Shown here piece by piece: positions 14,574 to 16,490 of a stretch of 16,490 bases of DNA; the first letter of the stretch is position 1, and each line of letters starts with the position of its first letter. The DNA lies in assembly GCA_011052355.1 (NCBI GenBank), contig DRJB01000063.1, forward strand, positions 1-16,490, given 5' to 3'. A program made the position numbers and the translations under genes. The notes beneath the pieces are model-generated. The model saw nothing but the letters and a program-made list of their open reading frames with translations. It had not been told where the DNA came from and made no database searches. The DNA comes from Candidatus Kaiserbacteria bacterium (GTDB taxonomy: Bacteria > Patescibacteriota > Minisyncoccia > Phycocordibacterales > Phycocordibacteraceae).

Positions 14574-14603
14574 TTGACTCTTCTTCTTGAAGTGTGTTAT
14601 AAT
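14574..14603 (+). promoter_or_regulatory. Sigma70-type promoter for the histidine phosphatase gene
   Basis: TTGACT (14574-14579) and a perfect TATAAT (14598-14603) are separated by 18 bases. The leader would be about 130 bases long. It contains a hairpin at 14681-14699 (GGTGGTA with TACCATC, loop TTGGG) and the palindrome ATAGTACTAT (14711-14720) just before the ribosome binding site. Confidence 0.7.
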
Positions 14604-14726
14604 GTGCCACCGCCACAATAGTGTTTGGTAGTTTTAAAGTTTTTGGTCGTGAATTTGATTTTTCTTTTATTTTGTAATATGGTGGTATTGGGTACCATCC
14701 AGTATGGTGAATAGTACTATAGCCAA

Positions 14727-14733
14727 AAGGAGG
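14727..14733 (+). promoter_or_regulatory. Strong ribosome binding site
   Basis: AAGGAGG lies 5 bases before ATG 14739. It is the only full Shine-Dalgarno consensus in the window and fixes the start of the phosphatase gene. Confidence 0.85.
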
Positions 14734-14738
14734 CTAAG

Positions 14739-15182
14739 ATGAAGCATTTAATTGTAGTACGCCATGGGGATTATTATGAAAACGGTCTGAGTGACGATGG
14801 TCGTAAAAAAATAAAGTGTCTTGCTCATAAATTGAGACCATATGTGAGTGGAGAGTCTGTTGTAATACTTACCTCGCCAGTGGGCAGGGCTTACGAGAGT
14901 GCGGGAATTCTTTGTTCATTTTTTGGAGTTAGTTGCGAAAAATATGAAATCTTGTGGTCTGAAAATTCTCACCCGAAAGATTTTGCGGGGACACTTGAGC
15001 TTGTCCGTCTAAACAACAAATCGGACACTCTCATTTTAGTCACTCATTATGAGTATGTGGAAACATTCCCACAATATTTCGCAATGAGTGAGCTTGGTAT
15101 TAGTTTGTCATCTTACCTGATTGGAAAAGGCGAGGCATGGGTAATTGACTGCCAACAAAAGGTCTTAACACATATAAGATGA
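14739..15182 (+). CDS. Histidine phosphatase family protein (SixA/phosphoglycerate-mutase-like)
   Basis: The 147-residue protein starts with IVVRHGDYYENGLSDDG, the signature of the histidine phosphatase superfamily. His9 would take the phosphoryl group, with Arg8 in the phosphate pocket. LTSPVGRAYESA supplies the second Arg (Arg50) and the conserved Ser/Ala helix, and LVTHYEYVE the second catalytic histidine (His103). The short length and single domain resemble SixA phosphohistidine phosphatases or small broad-range phosphatases; the substrate cannot be told. It is soluble, with no signal peptide. It is monocistronic: own promoter, long leader, perfect ribosome binding site and a terminator right after the TGA. 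That expression setup is unlike its neighbours, which mostly lack ribosome binding sites. Confidence 0.82.
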   Translation: MKHLIVVRHGDYYENGLSDDGRKKIKCLAHKLRPYVSGESVVILTSPVGRAYESAGILCSFFGVSCEKYEILWSENSHPKDFAGTLELVRLNNKSDTLILVTHYEYVETFPQYFAMSELGISLSSYLIGKGEAWVIDCQQKVLTHIR

Positions 15183-15187
15183 TATTG

Positions 15188-15230
15188 GGTCCAGAGTTTG
15201 ACTAATAATCGCTCTGGGCTTTTCCTTTTG
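15188..15230 (+). terminator. Terminator after the phosphatase gene
   Basis: GTCCAGAG (15189-15196) pairs with CTCTGGGC (15212-15219) including one G-U pair, with a 15-base loop, followed by the interrupted T-run TTTTCCTTTT. The stem is modest, but its place directly after the stop codon supports the call. Confidence 0.6.
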
Positions 15231-15669
15231 CGCCAAAAATCTTTAAAAAGGATCCATCAAAATACAAAAATATTGAAACTTCCCGTAGCGCGACACTATA
15301 AATTATGATTGATTATTTGTCTCTCTGTTAAGTTACAAAACTTCCATATTATCAATAAAAGGTGTCTGCTTAGAATAAACCTTGAACCCAGGAACAATCT
15401 CATTAAAAACAAAAACCTCGTTTTGTTAAGATAATATCACAGAAAAGTCTATAGTATAAACAAGTAACGAAGTTCTTGTATGGTTCATTATATACACATT
15501 TCATATGAAGAGAGAATGCTCCCCGCACAATTTTTTGAGGAGTTGTTTTTAAAAAGGGTTAGACACCTTTGTTTTTTGAGAATGTGTCATAATATATTGC
15601 CTGCGATGTTGTAATTATTTTTTGGGTCCAAGTTTTATATATGAGCATGTTCGTGTACACTGATACACA
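15231..15669. other. AT-rich stretch without a clear gene
   Basis: No convincing gene lies here. On the minus strand, 15336-15425 is an open 30-codon stretch ending in TAA (15333-15335) that reads like the end of a protein (VFNEIVPGFKVYSKQ) but has no upstream part, so it may be a remnant. On the plus strand a 44-codon ORF runs from 15480 to 15614. Several T- and A-runs occur but no strong promoter was seen before the helicase gene; GTGTA/TACAC (15653-15668) can form a small hairpin directly before its ATG. Confidence 0.5.
15480..15614 (+). CDS. Possible small ORF, 44 residues
   Basis: The ATG at 15480 opens a frame ending at TAA 15612-15614. The first 26 residues look protein-like (SYEERMLPAQFFEELFLKR, a plausible amphipathic helix), while the end is Cys/His/Leu-rich and less convincing. 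There is no ribosome binding site. It may be a real small protein, a fragment or chance. Confidence 0.2.
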   Translation: MVHYIHISYEERMLPAQFFEELFLKRVRHLCFLRMCHNILPAML

Positions 15670-16490
15670 ATGGCTGACACACTTTTGTTTGACGAAGCAT
15701 ACAAGAAACTTAATTCTGCGCAGAAGCAGGCGGTTGATGCGATAGAGGGTCCCGTGTTTGTTATCGCGGGTCCCGGAACCGGAAAGACACAAATTCTCAC
15801 ATTGCGTATTGCAAATATCTTGCGCTTGACCGATACCCCAGCCGAAGCGATACTTGCTCTGACGTTTACAGAAAGTGCGGTCGCGCAAATGCGCGACCGC
15901 CTCGCAAAATTAATAGGCAGTGCTTCCGCACGTGTGCGTATTTATACCTTTCATGGGTTCGCGCAAATGTTAGTTGAGCAACATCCGGATAATTTTGCGC
16001 GTATCATTGGTTCACAGATTATCACCGATGTTGAACGTGCAGAGATGATAAGTGGAATAATATCACATGCCACAGTTGAGTATTTGAGGCCATTTGGCAA
16101 TCCATTGCATTATTATAGTGCAATTGAGAGGGCAATTTCAACACTAAAGCGAGAGGGAATTACCGTAGATATTCTTGCAAAACGAATCATACAAACCGAA
16201 GAAGACTTTGTGGCAATTCCGGACGCGATACACACGTCCGGCAAGTATGTTGGAAAATTGAAAGGGAAGTATGAAAAGCAAAAAAAGCAAATAGCAAAGA
16301 CGCGAGATTTACTTGTGGTATACACAGCGTATGAAGAAGCGCTTTCAAAACACAGTAGATATGATTTTGACGACCTTATGCTTGAGGCGGTGAAGGCACT
16401 ATCAGATGATGATGCGTTTCGTCGCGAGGTTCAGGAGTCTGTTTTCTACGTGCTCGCAGATGAACATCAAGACGCCAATGCAGCGCAGAA
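15670..16490 (+). CDS. UvrD/PcrA-type superfamily 1 DNA helicase, N-terminal part
   Basis: The gene starts at ATG 15670 and runs off the window after 273 codons. It has the SF1A helicase order: Q-motif region LNSAQKQAV (14-22), Walker A AGPGTGKT (33-40) binding ATP, motif Ia TFTESAVAQMRDRL, and motif Ib with YTFHGFAQ. The 1B subdomain follows (about 120-230, Lys-rich). YDFDDLM precedes motif II, LADEHQDANAAQ (Asp264, Glu265), where UvrD and PcrA usually have DEYQDTN or DEFQDTN. The family unwinds DNA in repair and replication restart; the missing C-terminal half prevents separating UvrD, PcrA, Rep or an AddA/RecB-type protein. No ribosome binding site is seen. A perfect 10-bp inverted repeat lies in the motif Ia codons (15877-15900). 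Confidence 0.92.
   Translation, partial: MADTLLFDEAYKKLNSAQKQAVDAIEGPVFVIAGPGTGKTQILTLRIANILRLTDTPAEAILALTFTESAVAQMRDRLAKLIGSASARVRIYTFHGFAQMLVEQHPDNFARIIGSQIITDVERAEMISGIISHATVEYLRPFGNPLHYYSAIERAISTLKREGITVDILAKRIIQTEEDFVAIPDAIHTSGKYVGKLKGKYEKQKKQIAKTRDLLVVYTAYEEALSKHSRYDFDDLMLEAVKALSDDDAFRREVQESVFYVLADEHQDANAAQ
15877..15900. repeat. Perfect 10-bp inverted repeat inside the helicase gene
   Basis: GCGGTCGCGC (15877-15886) and GCGCGACCGC (15891-15900) pair perfectly around AAAT. It encodes AVAQMRDR in motif Ia, so the protein sequence constrains it and the palindrome may be a codon-choice effect. Confidence 0.75.

Noticed and set aside
14551..14626. AAACACTA (14551-14558) and TAGTGTTT (14619-14626) as an operator pair around the phosphatase promoter
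   Set aside because: An 8-base inverted match over 76 bases in AT-rich DNA can arise by chance, and no further copies were seen.

Overview
The window looks like a chromosomal segment of a Candidate Phyla Radiation (Patescibacteria) genome, most likely a parcubacterium. This is inferred from protein character and layout, not from a search. The DNA is AT-leaning and genes are tightly packed. Most starts have no visible Shine-Dalgarno sequence. The RNA polymerase subunits are short, and rpoB is not preceded by rplJ/rplL. UGA acts as a stop (for example at 15180-15182), so the standard bacterial code fits better than the recoded Gracilibacteria/Absconditabacteria code.

Layout. (1) 1-857: a structured left edge with an open frame of doubtful coding status, then a consensus promoter and a small unknown gene that appears split over two frames, closed by a clean terminator at 752-781. 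(2) 858-3452: a TVP38/DedA-type membrane protein on the plus strand, convergent with two minus-strand genes, a class I SAM methyltransferase and an unrecognised 251-residue protein. Several perfect hairpins surround these genes, including a 26-bp perfect inverted repeat between the divergent promoters of the unknown gene and rpoB. (3) 3472-13733: the core of the window, a promoter followed by rpoB, rpoC, dnaG and the housekeeping sigma factor (rpoD/sigA), all in the same direction with gaps of 12, 11 and 86 bases. This joins the RNA polymerase operon to the primase-sigma part of the macromolecular synthesis operon. (4) 13719-15225: a beta-carbonic-anhydrase-like protein with its own promoter, then a histidine phosphatase with a consensus promoter, a structured leader and the best ribosome binding site in the window. 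(5) 15226-15669: about 440 bases with only weak coding signals. (6) 15670 to the end: the N-terminal part of a UvrD/PcrA-type helicase running off the edge.

The core genes supply the catalytic subunits of RNA polymerase, its promoter-recognition factor and the replication primase, so one cluster could set the dosage of transcription and of replication priming. Points worth a second look: the primase has lost three of its four usual zinc ligands. RpoB carries substitutions at rifampicin-contact positions. The sigma factor has a very basic N-terminal tail whose gene contains a perfect GC-rich palindrome. The small gene at the left encodes a repeated SGDDTVV peptide with six silent codon differences, in a frame that can be joined to the upstream ORF by a +1 shift at CCC-C. 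I did not find a CRISPR array, transposase, tRNA or rRNA.
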